From: Gammaproteobacteria bacterium
GTDB taxonomy: Bacteria; Pseudomonadota; Gammaproteobacteria; Pseudomonadales; Halomonadaceae
Assembly: GCA_023485185.1 (NCBI GenBank)
Contig: JAMCZP010000354.1
Span: 1 to 7,607, forward strand
Length of the DNA stretch: 7,607 nucleotides
Direction: 5' to 3'
Under the pieces are notes generated by a model. That model was not told the origin of the DNA and did no database searches. It was given only the letters and a program-made list of their open reading frames with translations. Position numbers and translations under genes: made by a program. Of the stretch, positions 1 through 6,733 are shown one piece after another (position 1 is the stretch's first letter; every line of letters starts with the position of its first letter).

Positions 1-1898
1 AGGTGCAAAATCAGCAGGTGCGTAGCGTCACTATTGATGGGTATACCATCCGTGGTGAGCGTACGGACGGCTCTGAGTTTCAGACCATTCGCCCCTCGGC
101 GGAAGATCCGCGTCTGATGGATGACCTGCTGAGCAATAACGTCACCGTTGTTGGCACCGAGCCTGCACAGCAAAGTATCTGGACGCGGCTACTTATTGCC
201 AGCTTCCCGATCTTGCTGATCTTGGGCATCTTCATGTTCTTTATGCGCCAAATGCAGGGCGGAGCCGGTGGTGGTAAAGGCGGGCCGATGAGCTTTGGCA
301 AGTCGAAGGCAAAGCTTCTCTCTCAAGACCAAATCAAAACCACCTTTGCGGACGTTGCAGGGTGTGATGAGGCAAAAGAAGAAGTCGAAGAGTTGGTTGA
401 CTTCCTGCGCGACCCGACCAAGTTTCAGCGCCTGGGCGGCATGATTCCTCGCGGCGTACTGATGGTGGGGCCTCCAGGTACTGGTAAGACACTGCTAGCC
501 AAGTCAATTGCTGGCGAAGCGAAAGTACCGTTCTTCTCTATCTCAGGTTCTGACTTCGTTGAAATGTTCGTGGGTGTTGGCGCATCGCGTGTGCGTGACA
601 TGTTTGAGCAGGCGAAGAAGCAGGCACCGTGCATTATCTTTATTGATGAAATTGACGCGGTGGGTCGCTCACGCGGAACCGGTATGGGTGGCGGTAACGA
701 TGAGCGTGAACAGACGTTAAACCAGCTGCTGGTTGAGATGGATGGTTTTGAAGCAAACGAAGGCATCATCGTCATTGCTGCGACTAACCGTCCAGACGTA
801 CTTGACCCCGCCCTAATGCGTCCAGGTCGCTTTGACCGTCAGGTAACCGTTGGCTTGCCCGATATTCGTGGTCGCGAGCACATCTTGGGTGTTCACCTGC
901 GTAAAGTACCGTTGGCAGATGACGTTAAACCGCAAATAATCGCACGTGGGACGCCTGGCTTCTCTGGTGCTGATTTGGCTAACCTGGTCAACGAATCTGC
1001 CCTGTTCGCTGCGCGTCGTAACAAGCGCTTGGTGAGCATGGAAGAGCTTGAGCTTGCCAAAGACAAGATCATGATGGGCGCTGAGCGCAAATCCATGGTC
1101 ATGACCGATAAAGAGAAGCTCAATACGGCTTACCATGAATCTGGCCACGCAATTATTGGTTTAGTGGTGCCTTCCCATGACCCCGTCTATAAAGTGACGA
1201 TTATCCCGCGTGGTCGTGCGCTGGGTGTCACCATGTTCTTGCCGGAAGAAGATCGTTATAGTCTGTCGAAGCAACAGATTTTAGGGCAAATCTGCTCGCT
1301 ATTTGGCGGCCGTATTGCTGAAGAGATGACGTTAGGTCCTAACGGCGTTACTACAGGTGCTTCCAACGATATCAAGCGTGCTACTGAACTTGCCCATAAC
1401 ATGGTCGCTAAGTGGGGCTTGTCGGATGAGATGGGCCCGATCATGTACGACGAGGACGAGTCTCATCAGTTCCTCGGCGGCCCGGGGCAGGGTGGTAGTA
1501 AGATGAGGTCGGGCGATACCACCACGCGCCTTGACAAAGAAGTCCGCAAAATTATTGATGATTGCTACGAGCAGGCGCGTCAGATTCTGACCGATAATCG
1601 TGACAAGCTTGATGCGATGGCCGAAGCCTTAATGAAGTACGAAACCATTGATGCTGCTCAGTTGAAGGACATCATGGAAGGGCGTGAGCCGCGTCCGCCG
1701 GAGGGCTGGAACGATGGCGATTCATCGGGCGGTGGTACCCCTATCAGTGATGACAAGCCGCAGGCTAAAGCGGATGAAGATGCGCCTTCCAACGTTTCTG
1801 AGGACGGCTCGGGAAATGATGGTAATGATGGTGAAGAAGATGGCGACGAACCGCGTCGCCGTCCTTCGGATCCATTAGGTGGCCCTGCAGGTCCCTAG
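1..1898 (+). CDS. ftsH: ATP-dependent zinc metalloprotease FtsH (5'-truncated)
   Basis: FtsH is an inner-membrane AAA+ protease; in E. coli it degrades sigma32, LpxC and unassembled membrane proteins such as SecY. The reading frame (codons from base 3) is open at the window edge, so 631 residues are seen. Counting from the codon at 3, they show the end of the periplasmic domain, a second membrane segment (about 59-81), Walker A GPPGTGKT (156-163), pore motif FVG (189-191), Walker B IIFIDEID (211-218), and the second region of homology with arginine fingers R273 and R276. The zinc site is HESGH (378-382) with D456 as third ligand. All spacings match E. coli H417/H421/D495 with an offset of 39, so about 39 N-terminal residues, including the first membrane segment, lie outside the window. 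The last 60 residues are low-complexity and acidic, ending in an Arg/Pro/Gly stretch. All catalytic residues are present. The GTG at base 3 is internal, not the start. The identification is secure. Confidence 0.98.
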   Translation, partial: VQNQQVRSVTIDGYTIRGERTDGSEFQTIRPSAEDPRLMDDLLSNNVTVVGTEPAQQSIWTRLLIASFPILLILGIFMFFMRQMQGGAGGGKGGPMSFGKSKAKLLSQDQIKTTFADVAGCDEAKEEVEELVDFLRDPTKFQRLGGMIPRGVLMVGPPGTGKTLLAKSIAGEAKVPFFSISGSDFVEMFVGVGASRVRDMFEQAKKQAPCIIFIDEIDAVGRSRGTGMGGGNDEREQTLNQLLVEMDGFEANEGIIVIAATNRPDVLDPALMRPGRFDRQVTVGLPDIRGREHILGVHLRKVPLADDVKPQIIARGTPGFSGADLANLVNESALFAARRNKRLVSMEELELAKDKIMMGAERKSMVMTDKEKLNTAYHESGHAIIGLVVPSHDPVYKVTIIPRGRALGVTMFLPEEDRYSLSKQQILGQICSLFGGRIAEEMTLGPNGVTTGASNDIKRATELAHNMVAKWGLSDEMGPIMYDEDESHQFLGGPGQGGSKMRSGDTTTRLDKEVRKIIDDCYEQARQILTDNRDKLDAMAEALMKYETIDAAQLKDIMEGREPRPPEGWNDGDSSGGGTPISDDKPQAKADEDAPSNVSEDGSGNDGNDGEEDGDEPRRRPSDPLGGPAGP

Positions 1899-1960
1899 TC
1901 ATAAAGCTGAGGTAACGCTGGCGTATTGGGTGACCTCGTTACTCCAGCGTTTGAGCCGAA

Positions 1961-1987
1961 GGCGCCCCATCATGGGGCGCCTTTTTT
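1961..1987 (+). terminator. Intrinsic terminator after ftsH
   Basis: A 9-bp perfect stem (1961-1969 with 1973-1981, nearly all G/C), a 3-base loop and six T residues (1982-1987) form a textbook Rho-independent terminator 62 bases after the ftsH stop. It should end most ftsH transcripts. folP-glmM would then need read-through or its own promoter in 1988-2040, where I see no convincing -35/-10 pair. Upstream, an 8-bp inverted repeat (1914-1921 with 1944-1951) could form a weaker hairpin with a long loop. Confidence 0.9.
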
Positions 1988-2040
1988 GTTATGCTGTACG
2001 CATACGACAGCAACGTTTCTTTTCTTGACCAGGCTGCAGC

Positions 2041-2955
2041 ATGAAATCAATTCAGGACGCTTCTTCTACGCAATCTCCCGCCAATGCTTTCCATCTACGC
2101 TGTGGGCGGCACTTATTGGATCTATCGTTTCCTCGCGTGATGGGCATCTTAAATGTGACGCCGGACTCTTTTTCCGATGGGGGGCAGCATGTGGCATTAG
2201 ACGATGCGTTACGTCATGCCGAGCGGATGCTGGCGGAGGGAGCGGCCATCATTGATGTAGGTGGGGAGTCGACCCGCCCGGGCGCTGAGCCGGTCAGCTC
2301 GCAGCAGGAGTTGGATCGTGTGGCACCCGTGGTTGAGGCCCTGGTGCGCGAGCTTGATGCGTTGGTCTCAGTGGATACCAGCTGCCCCGAGGTGATACGC
2401 GAGGCTGGCGAGCTAGGTGCTGGGATGATTAATGATGTGCGCGCCTTAGAGCGAGAAGGTGCGCTGCTAGCAGCGGTAGGTAGCGGGCTACCTGTTTGCT
2501 TAATGCACCGCCAAGGCGAGCCACAGAATATGCAGCAGGCGCCTGCTTATCAGCGTCCTATAGAAGAGGAGGTGGCTGACTATTTGGTACGCCGTATTGC
2601 CGAGTGCGAGGCTTCCGGGCTACGTCGTAATCGGATAATCATTGATCCTGGTTTTGGCTTCGGCAAAACCGTCGAACACAATCTACGCTTACTCAAATAC
2701 ATGGAAACACTGCAGGCGCTAGAGCTTCCTGTATTGGTAGGAATGTCGCGTAAAAGTATGATTGGTAAAGTATTAGGCCGTCCAATAGAGGAGCGTCTTG
2801 CAGGCGGTTTGGCGCTGACTGCGATGGCGGTAGAGCGCGGTGCCAATATTCTACGCGTGCATGATGTAGGTGACACAGTGGATGCGGTCAATATGGCGTG
2901 GGCGGTGCTACAGGAAGGCTGTGAGCCGTCGTTGAATAAGGAGTCTAACGTATGA
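2041..2955 (+). CDS. folP: Dihydropteroate synthase
   Basis: FolP condenses 6-hydroxymethyl-7,8-dihydropterin diphosphate with p-aminobenzoate to give 7,8-dihydropteroate in folate synthesis; it is the cytosolic sulfonamide target. The 304-residue product shows the TIM-barrel signature motifs in order: [11 protein letters not shown] (38-48), [11 protein letters not shown] (72-82), VDTS (111-114), INDV (130-133), LMH (154-156), DPGFGFGKT (202-210), the SRKS loop (236-239) and RVHDV (272-276). These provide the usual pterin- and diphosphate-binding residues. ATG 2041 has only a weak AGG (2031-2033) as ribosome site. It gives about 16 more N-terminal residues than E. coli FolP before the shared MGILNVTPD block, so a slightly later start is possible. 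The stop overlaps the glmM start (ATGA, 2952-2955), which suggests translational coupling. ftsH-folP-glmM order is conserved in gammaproteobacteria. Confidence 0.97.
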   Translation: MKSIQDASSTQSPANAFHLRCGRHLLDLSFPRVMGILNVTPDSFSDGGQHVALDDALRHAERMLAEGAAIIDVGGESTRPGAEPVSSQQELDRVAPVVEALVRELDALVSVDTSCPEVIREAGELGAGMINDVRALEREGALLAAVGSGLPVCLMHRQGEPQNMQQAPAYQRPIEEEVADYLVRRIAECEASGLRRNRIIIDPGFGFGKTVEHNLRLLKYMETLQALELPVLVGMSRKSMIGKVLGRPIEERLAGGLALTAMAVERGANILRVHDVGDTVDAVNMAWAVLQEGCEPSLNKESNV

Positions 2956-4301
2956 CAAGGCGCTATTTTGGGACGGACGGTATTCGCGGTACGGTGGGTA
3001 AGTCACCGATTACCGCTGACTTTATGCTTAAGCTGGGTTGGGCAGCGGGGCAGGTGCTACGCCGGGATAAAGGGCGAACCCGAGTGTTGATCGGCAAGGA
3101 TACGCGTATCTCAGGCTATATGTTTGAGTCAGCGTTAGAAGCAGGTCTTTCTGCAGCCGGTGTCGATGTTTCGTTGCTAGGGCCGATGCCGACGCCGGGG
3201 ATCGCTTACTTGACCCGTACCTTTCGCGCCGACGCGGGCATCGTTATTTCCGCCTCGCACAATCCGTTCGATGATAACGGCATCAAGTTCTTCTCCGCTG
3301 AGGGTAAAAAGCTGCCCGACGAAACGGAAGATCGTATTGAGGCCATGCTTGAAGCGCCGTTGACAACTGCTGAAGCTGCTCAGTTGGGCAAGGCAACACG
3401 GATTGACGATGCAGCGGGCCGCTATATTGAGTTTTGTAAATCGACCCTGCCCGACCGGCTTAGCTTGCATGGCCTTAAGATTGTTTTGGATTGCGCCCAC
3501 GGCGCCACTTACCATATCGCGCCTAACGTTTTTCGTGAGCTAGGTGCTGATGTCTCGACTATAGGCACCTCCCCTGACGGACTCAACATCAATCAGCAGG
3601 TGGGGTCCACTCATCCTGCCGCCCTGCGTGCTGCGGTGATCCAACAGAGCGCAGACTTGGGGATCGCTTTTGATGGCGATGGAGACCGGGTGCTACTGGT
3701 GGATGGCGATGGTCGAGAAGTAGATGGCGACGATATTCTTTATTTGATCGCCCGCGACCGGCATGAGCGTGGTCTGCTTGAGGGGGGCGTAGTGGGAACC
3801 TTAATGTCTAATTTTGGTCTCGCTATGGCGCTTGATAAGCTGGGTATTCCCTTTGAGCGAGCCAATGTAGGGGATCGTTTCGTCATGGAACGTATGGCGA
3901 ACAATGGCTGGGAGCTTGGCGGCGAGTCGTCTGGACATATTGTGTGTGGTCATGTGCAAACGACGGGCGACGGGATTGTCTCGGCGCTACAGGTATTGGC
4001 ACTCATGATGCGAGAGCAAAAAAGTCTGCCGACACTATTAAAAGAGTTGGAAAAGGTGCCTCAAGTCCTCATTAATGTACGCTTGCCCGCCAATGCTAGC
4101 GCTAAGCAGTTAATGGAATCAGCGCCACTTCAGCAAGCGGTTGCCGCTTTAGAGCAAGAGCTAGGCGATGAAGGGCGAGTGTTGCTACGTCCGTCAGGTA
4201 CTGAGCCACTGATTCGCGTCATGGTAGAAGGGCGCGCTCACTTAGATGTTGACCAGTTGGCATGTAATCTGGCCGGGCAAGTGAAGACCTTGCTTAGCTA
4301 G
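2952..4301 (+). CDS. glmM: Phosphoglucosamine mutase
   Basis: GlmM interconverts glucosamine-6-phosphate and glucosamine-1-phosphate, the step before GlmU makes UDP-GlcNAc for peptidoglycan and lipopolysaccharide. The 449-residue product is family-length (E. coli 445). It carries the N-terminal YFGTDGIRG (5-13), the phosphoserine loop ISASHNP (99-105) with catalytic S102, the Mg-binding DGDGDR (241-246; D241, D243, D245), the sugar-binding GGESSGH (323-329) and the C-terminal phosphate-binding [15 protein letters not shown] (413-427). These represent all four domains of the alpha-D-phosphohexomutase fold. The start ATG overlaps the folP stop by four bases, and no separate strong ribosome site is obvious, so translation is probably coupled to folP. 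The start is supported because the conserved YFGTDGIRG lies at the expected distance from it. Nothing is missing or unusual. Confidence 0.98.
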   Translation: MTRRYFGTDGIRGTVGKSPITADFMLKLGWAAGQVLRRDKGRTRVLIGKDTRISGYMFESALEAGLSAAGVDVSLLGPMPTPGIAYLTRTFRADAGIVISASHNPFDDNGIKFFSAEGKKLPDETEDRIEAMLEAPLTTAEAAQLGKATRIDDAAGRYIEFCKSTLPDRLSLHGLKIVLDCAHGATYHIAPNVFRELGADVSTIGTSPDGLNINQQVGSTHPAALRAAVIQQSADLGIAFDGDGDRVLLVDGDGREVDGDDILYLIARDRHERGLLEGGVVGTLMSNFGLAMALDKLGIPFERANVGDRFVMERMANNGWELGGESSGHIVCGHVQTTGDGIVSALQVLALMMREQKSLPTLLKELEKVPQVLINVRLPANASAKQLMESAPLQQAVAALEQELGDEGRVLLRPSGTEPLIRVMVEGRAHLDVDQLACNLAGQVKTLLS

Positions 4302-4346
4302 CTTATGCCTCCATAGATGCCAACAAAGCGAGCCTGGACTTGCAAC

Positions 4347-4380
4347 AGCGGTTGTCTTGACAAGGCCGCTCCTATACCAT
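4347..4380 (-). repeat. REP-like palindromic element between glmM and tpiA
   Basis: The 107-base gap between glmM and tpiA contains a hairpin: 4347-4355 pairs with 4360-4363 and 4366-4370 (nine pairs, two-base bulge, four-base loop). Read on the minus strand, it begins ATAGGAGCGGCCTTG, which resembles the head of the REP elements (GGGAGCGGGCTTG type) scattered between genes in Pseudomonas and, as I recall, similar repeats in Halomonas. Such elements are usually non-coding remnants moved by RAYT transposases and can stabilise or attenuate transcripts. The second arm is degenerate. Only one copy is in the window, so repeat status is inference. Confidence 0.45.
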
Positions 4381-4408
4381 TTCGCTCCACCTTGAGTGAG
4401 GACAGTCG

Positions 4409-5158
4409 ATGCGTACGCCTTTAATTGCCGGTAACTGGAAAATGAACGGTTCCGTGGCGTTAATCAATGAGTTCGGTCAGGCTTTCTCCGCCGCTGCGTC
4501 GCCAACGAATGTAGACGTCGTTATCATTCCGCCGTTTCCTTATTTGGCTGCGGCGCATCAGGCGTTTGAAGGAACGGTGCTGACACTGGGGGCGCAGACG
4601 CTGAATCCTCTTCACTCGGGCGCGCATACCGGCGAAGTGAGTGGTCGTATGCTGAAAGAGTTTACGGTTGCCTATGTGCTGGTAGGGCACTCGGAGCGAC
4701 GTCAGCTCTATAAAGAGAGTGATGAGCAAGTTTTCGCGCGGTTATTAGCTGCCTTAAGTGTAGAGCTAACGCCGATTCTCTGCGTTGGAGAGTCCCTGGA
4801 GGAGCGCGATGCGGGCCGCACCATGGATGTGGTGCTGCGCCAAGTGGGATACGCTATGTCCCGCTTAGAGCCTGATCAGCGTAAACAGGTGGTGATTGCC
4901 TATGAGCCGGTATGGGCGATTGGTACCGGGCGTACGGCGACGCCTGAACAGGCCCAGGAGGTCATGGCCGGTATTCGGGCCTATCAGGCGGGGTTTGATA
5001 AGTCGCTGGCAGAGCAGCTGCGGTTGCTTTACGGCGGTAGCATGAATGCAAGTAATGCGGCGGAGCTGCTTGCTCAGCCGGATATAGACGGCGGTCTAGT
5101 GGGCGGAGCCTCACTGAAGATCGATGATTTTTATGCCATTTGTCAGTCAGCAGGATAA
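4409..5158 (+). CDS. tpiA: Triosephosphate isomerase
   Basis: TpiA interconverts dihydroxyacetone phosphate and glyceraldehyde-3-phosphate in glycolysis and gluconeogenesis. The 249-residue protein has normal family length and every catalytic element: N9 and K11 in the N-terminal GNWKMN, the electrophilic H94 in VGHSERR, the general base E166 in YEPVWAIGTG with the mobile phosphate lid (167-174), YGGS (208-211) and the phosphate-binding GGLVGGASL (228-236). ATG 4409 follows GAGGA (4398-4402) by six bases, a good ribosome site. It lies 107 bases after glmM and four bases before secG, so tpiA and secG are very likely co-transcribed. In E. coli tpiA is elsewhere; its place here between glmM and secG is typical of Pseudomonas-like genomes. 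I could not find a convincing promoter of its own. Confidence 0.98.
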   Translation: MRTPLIAGNWKMNGSVALINEFGQAFSAAASPTNVDVVIIPPFPYLAAAHQAFEGTVLTLGAQTLNPLHSGAHTGEVSGRMLKEFTVAYVLVGHSERRQLYKESDEQVFARLLAALSVELTPILCVGESLEERDAGRTMDVVLRQVGYAMSRLEPDQRKQVVIAYEPVWAIGTGRTATPEQAQEVMAGIRAYQAGFDKSLAEQLRLLYGGSMNASNAAELLAQPDIDGGLVGGASLKIDDFYAICQSAG

Positions 5159-5162
5159 CGCC

Positions 5163-5522
5163 ATGCAAGTTGCAATTCTTATGATCCATGTGGTGATTGC
5201 GGTCGCCCTGGTGGTACTCATTCTGCTTCAGCAGGGTAAAGGCGCCGAAGCCGGTGCCGCCTTCGGGGGCGGAGCGTCACAAACGGTCTTCGGTTCGCGG
5301 GGTAGCGGTAACTTCTTGTCGCGGACTACGGCTATTTTGGCGGCAGGCTTTTTCGTTACCTCAATGGCGCTAGCCTACTTTGCTACGCAAGCTGTTCAGG
5401 CGCCAGAGTCGGGTATTCCAGACTCGCGCTTAATCGAACAGCAGCAGGGTATTCCGACGCTTGACGACAGGCCTGCAGGTGTGGATAATACCGCGCCAGT
5501 GCTAGAGGAAAGTAGCGACTAA
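5163..5522 (+). CDS. secG: Protein translocase subunit SecG
   Basis: SecG is the small accessory membrane subunit of the SecYEG export channel and assists SecA-driven translocation. ATG 5163 gives 119 residues (E. coli 110). A first membrane helix (about 3-22) is followed by the conserved cytoplasmic segment LLQQGKGAEAGAAFGGG (21-37) and the VFGSRGSGNFLSRTT region (42-56). A second helix (about 54-75) leads to a polar, partly acidic C-terminal tail of about 40 residues. An upstream in-frame ATG at 5124 would add 13 residues lying inside tpiA. I prefer 5163 because AGGA (5152-5155) sits seven bases before it and the protein then starts directly with the helix, as in the family. The gene begins four bases after the tpiA stop, so coupling is likely. 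tRNA-Leu follows 62 bases downstream, as in E. coli secG-leuU. Confidence 0.95.
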   Translation: MQVAILMIHVVIAVALVVLILLQQGKGAEAGAAFGGGASQTVFGSRGSGNFLSRTTAILAAGFFVTSMALAYFATQAVQAPESGIPDSRLIEQQQGIPTLDDRPAGVDNTAPVLEESSD

Positions 5523-5523
5523 G

Positions 5524-5557
5524 TAGTTGATGACTCAGTGTAGTTGTTGATTCAGTC
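5524..5557 (+). repeat. Two imperfect 17-base tandem units after secG
   Basis: Bases 5524-5540 and 5541-5557 are tandem copies matching at 14 of 17 positions. They lie directly after the secG stop and before a T-rich run (5564-5571). The outer bases 5515-5520 and 5554-5559 also form a 6-bp inverted repeat around the pair, giving a weak stem with a long interior. That could be a poor intrinsic terminator or a processing signal between secG and tRNA-Leu. The function is unknown; the repeat itself is directly visible. Confidence 0.5.
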
Positions 5558-5584
5558 GCCGTTGTTTTTTTAGCCTCCCCTGTT

Positions 5585-5671
5585 GCCGAAGTGGTGGAAT
5601 TGGTAGACACGCTATCTTGAGGGGGTAGTGACCGTATGGTCGTGCGGGTTCAAGTCCCGCCTTCGGCACCA
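5585..5671 (+). tRNA. leuU: tRNA-Leu, anticodon GAG
   Basis: This 87-base class II tRNA has acceptor arms 5585-5591 and 5661-5667, discriminator A5668 and an encoded CCA (5669-5671). The anticodon stem is 5612-5616 with 5624-5628 (one T-G pair), and the loop carries anticodon GAG at 5619-5621, decoding CUC/CUU. The long variable arm expected for leucine contains a four-pair stem (GACC/GGTC), and the T arm is 5644-5660 with loop TTCAAGT. The sequence closely resembles E. coli leuU, which also follows secG. No clear promoter lies in the 62 bases upstream, so it is probably processed from the tpiA-secG transcript. Confidence 0.97.
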
Positions 5672-5679
5672 TCTGTTTT

Positions 5680-5693
5680 GCTAGTTCGCTAGC
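5680..5693 (+). other. Small hairpin after tRNA-Leu
   Basis: A 5-bp perfect stem (5680-5684 with 5689-5693) closes a TTCG loop, eight bases after the encoded CCA. No T-run follows, so it is not a standard terminator. It may only block or guide 3' trimming of the tRNA-Leu precursor. The closing pair is G-C rather than the C-G of the extra-stable UUCG tetraloop. The rest of the 144-base gap between the two tRNAs is AT-rich and leads into the fMet promoter. Confidence 0.3.
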
Positions 5694-5745
5694 TTCCCAG
5701 AGTAGTTGTATTGTTAGAGAAAAATTAGGTTTGTTGTTTTAGACA

Positions 5746-5763
5746 GTAAAGTAGTTTACGTAA
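5746..5763. promoter_or_regulatory. Overlapping dyads just upstream of the fMet promoter
   Basis: Two palindromes overlap here: GTAAA-N4-TTTAC (5746-5759) and the perfect 8-base TTACGTAA (5756-5763). They end seven bases before the -35 box at 5771, roughly -60 to -43 from the inferred transcription start, where an UP element or an activator such as Fis would sit at a stable-RNA promoter. The dyads are seen; a protein-binding role is inference, and I do not recognise the motif. Confidence 0.35.
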
Positions 5764-5770
5764 GTAGTTC

Positions 5771-5799
5771 TTGACGTAAGCAGAGCAAGTGTCTATTAT
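5771..5799 (+). promoter_or_regulatory. Sigma70-type promoter for tRNA-fMet
   Basis: TTGACG (5771-5776) and TATTAT (5794-5799) are separated by exactly 17 bases. Each box matches the consensus at five of six positions, making this the strongest promoter in the window. Initiation would fall near 5805-5807, about ten bases before the mature tRNA. The bases after the -10 box are GC-rich, as in stringently controlled stable-RNA promoters. This promoter would let the initiator tRNA, and by read-through rimP-nusA, be made independently of the genes upstream. Confidence 0.85.
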
Positions 5800-5815
5800 C
5801 GTCAGCCTAGATTGA

Positions 5816-5892
<77 letters not shown>

Positions 5893-5906
5893 TTTCCTAG
5901 TTGCAT

Positions 5907-5945
5907 GTGATGGGTTGTTTTTTGAGTAATGAAAAAAGCAATCAC
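5907..5945 (+). other. AT-rich imperfect hairpin after tRNA-fMet
   Basis: Bases 5907-5911 pair with 5941-5945, and T5918-5923 pairs with A5932-5937, giving an interrupted stem with an 8-base loop 14 bases after the CCA. A short hairpin (5952-5956 with 5960-5964) follows it. Neither has a terminal T-run. They may shape the 3' trailer before RNase trimming; no function can be shown. Confidence 0.25.
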
Positions 5946-6000
5946 TCTTTACAGGCTAAGCCTGATACATGTTACTACGATGGTACTCAAGGTTTCTTTC

Positions 6001-6030
6001 AAAAAGCCCCTTCCAGTGAAGGGGCTTTTT
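6001..6030. terminator. Strong intrinsic terminator between tRNA-fMet and rimP
   Basis: A perfect 13-bp stem (6001-6013 with 6018-6030) and a CAGT loop have an A-run on the left and a T-run on the right, so it looks like a terminator in either direction. It lies 108 bases after the tRNA. It should end many tRNA transcripts and leave rimP-nusA dependent on partial read-through or a promoter of its own. As I recall, E. coli also has terminators between metY and rimP. Confidence 0.92.
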
Positions 6031-6181
6031 GTTAGCAGCTTTTGACTAGCAAGAATATCTTAATAGCGGATGTCGTTCGGATAGCCGGCGACACATTTCC
6101 GAGTAACGCCAATCAGCCACCTAGCTTCTTTGATAACTCCTGGTCAGGTGCCCTGATGCAACGGCTGTAGGAGCTTTGTCT
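6031..6181 (+). promoter_or_regulatory. Structured leader of rimP-nusA
   Basis: The 151 bases between the terminator and rimP hold no gene that I can support. Two hairpins are visible: 6071-6093 (TGTCG with CGACA, then CGG with CCG, loop ATAG) and 6144-6156 (TCAGG with CCTGA, loop TGC). The second ends 12 bases before the ribosome site AGGAG (6169-6173). CAGCC (6114-6118) could also pair with GGCTG (6163-6167) beside that site, which would compete with access to it. Promoter-like words (TTAGCA at 6032, TATCTT at 6056, 18-base gap) are too weak to call. Control of rimP or nusA translation here is only a possibility. Confidence 0.4.
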
Positions 6182-6643
6182 GTGGCCACTAAACACGCTG
6201 CGCTTCACGCGCTGATCGAACCTGTTGTTGCCGCCATGGGCTTTGAGCTATGGGGCATCGACCATCTTTCCCAGGGCAAAAATTCGCGGCTGGTGATCTA
6301 TATCGAGCGCGAGAATGGTGTCAGCGTGGAAGATTGCGCAGATATTAGCCGCCAAGTCAGTGCAGTCATGGATGTGGAAGACCCCATTGCCGGAGAGTAT
6401 CGGCTGGAAGTCTCTTCGCCAGGCATGGCACGCCCCTTGTATTCCCTGGATCAGTTTGCCCGCTTTCAAGGTCATCATGTCGCGCTCAAGCTGCGCACTG
6501 CCTTTGATGGGCGGCGCAAGTACCAAGGGCTTTTGGTCGGTGTTGAGGGGGATGAAATACTGCTGCAGTTGGATGGCGAAGAGTACTGTTTTCCAATTGA
6601 GAGTATTGATTCTGCTCACATTGTTCCGCAGTTCGACGATTGA
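6182..6643 (+). CDS. rimP: Ribosome maturation factor RimP
   Basis: RimP binds the free 30S subunit and helps its late assembly; loss in E. coli slows 16S processing. With the GTG start at 6182 the product is 153 residues (E. coli 150). The N-terminal alpha/beta domain (about 1-84) includes GFELWGID (20-27), DCADISRQVSAVMDVEDP (51-68) and LEVSSPGMARPL (75-86). An SH3-like barrel follows (about 90-150). An in-frame TTG at 6176 would add two residues, but it lies only two bases after AGGAG (6169-6173), whereas GTG 6182 lies eight bases after it; I chose GTG. It stands between the fMet tRNA and nusA exactly as in E. coli and is probably co-transcribed with nusA. Confidence 0.96.
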   Translation: MATKHAALHALIEPVVAAMGFELWGIDHLSQGKNSRLVIYIERENGVSVEDCADISRQVSAVMDVEDPIAGEYRLEVSSPGMARPLYSLDQFARFQGHHVALKLRTAFDGRRKYQGLLVGVEGDEILLQLDGEEYCFPIESIDSAHIVPQFDD

Positions 6644-6660
6644 CCGAGTGGCGACGCTGT

Positions 6661-6673
6661 CGGCAGGCTGCCG
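6661..6673 (+). other. Small GC-rich hairpin in the rimP-nusA gap
   Basis: CGGCA (6661-6665) and TGCCG (6669-6673) form a 5-bp stem with a 3-base loop, 18 bases after the rimP stop. There is no T-run, so it is unlikely to terminate. It may limit read-through of ribosomes or expose a downstream start, but that is speculation. Confidence 0.25.
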
Positions 6674-6733
6674 GGGTGATGCACATAAGGATAGGTTTTC
6701 TGGCGAGGCATAGGCAACCGTAAAGAAATTTTA

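Noticed and set aside
813..1148. Minus-strand open frame of about 110 codons inside ftsH
   Set aside because: It is antisense to the conserved AAA+ and protease coding sequence, and its composition is that of a complement of a real gene.
1926..2255. 109-codon open frame overlapping the start of folP
   Set aside because: It runs through the ftsH terminator and the conserved N-terminal third of folP in another frame, and its predicted protein shows no recognisable domain.
4357..4378. TTGACA (4357-4362) and TATACC (4373-4378) as a tpiA promoter
   Set aside because: The spacer is only 10 bases. The alternative TTGTCT (4352) with a 15-base spacer is weak on both counts, and TTGACA lies inside the REP-like hairpin.
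5124..5162. Earlier secG start at ATG 5124
   Set aside because: It would add 13 residues inside tpiA and push the membrane helix away from the N-terminus; ATG 5163 has AGGA at proper spacing and matches the family start.
6042..6066. TTGACT (6042-6047) with TAATAG (6061-6066) as a rimP promoter
   Set aside because: The spacer is 13 bases, too short for sigma70; no correctly spaced -10 box follows TTGACT.
6168..6173. TAGGAG before rimP as another REP head
   Set aside because: Only a few bases match, no inverted arm follows, and AGGAG is simply the rimP ribosome site.
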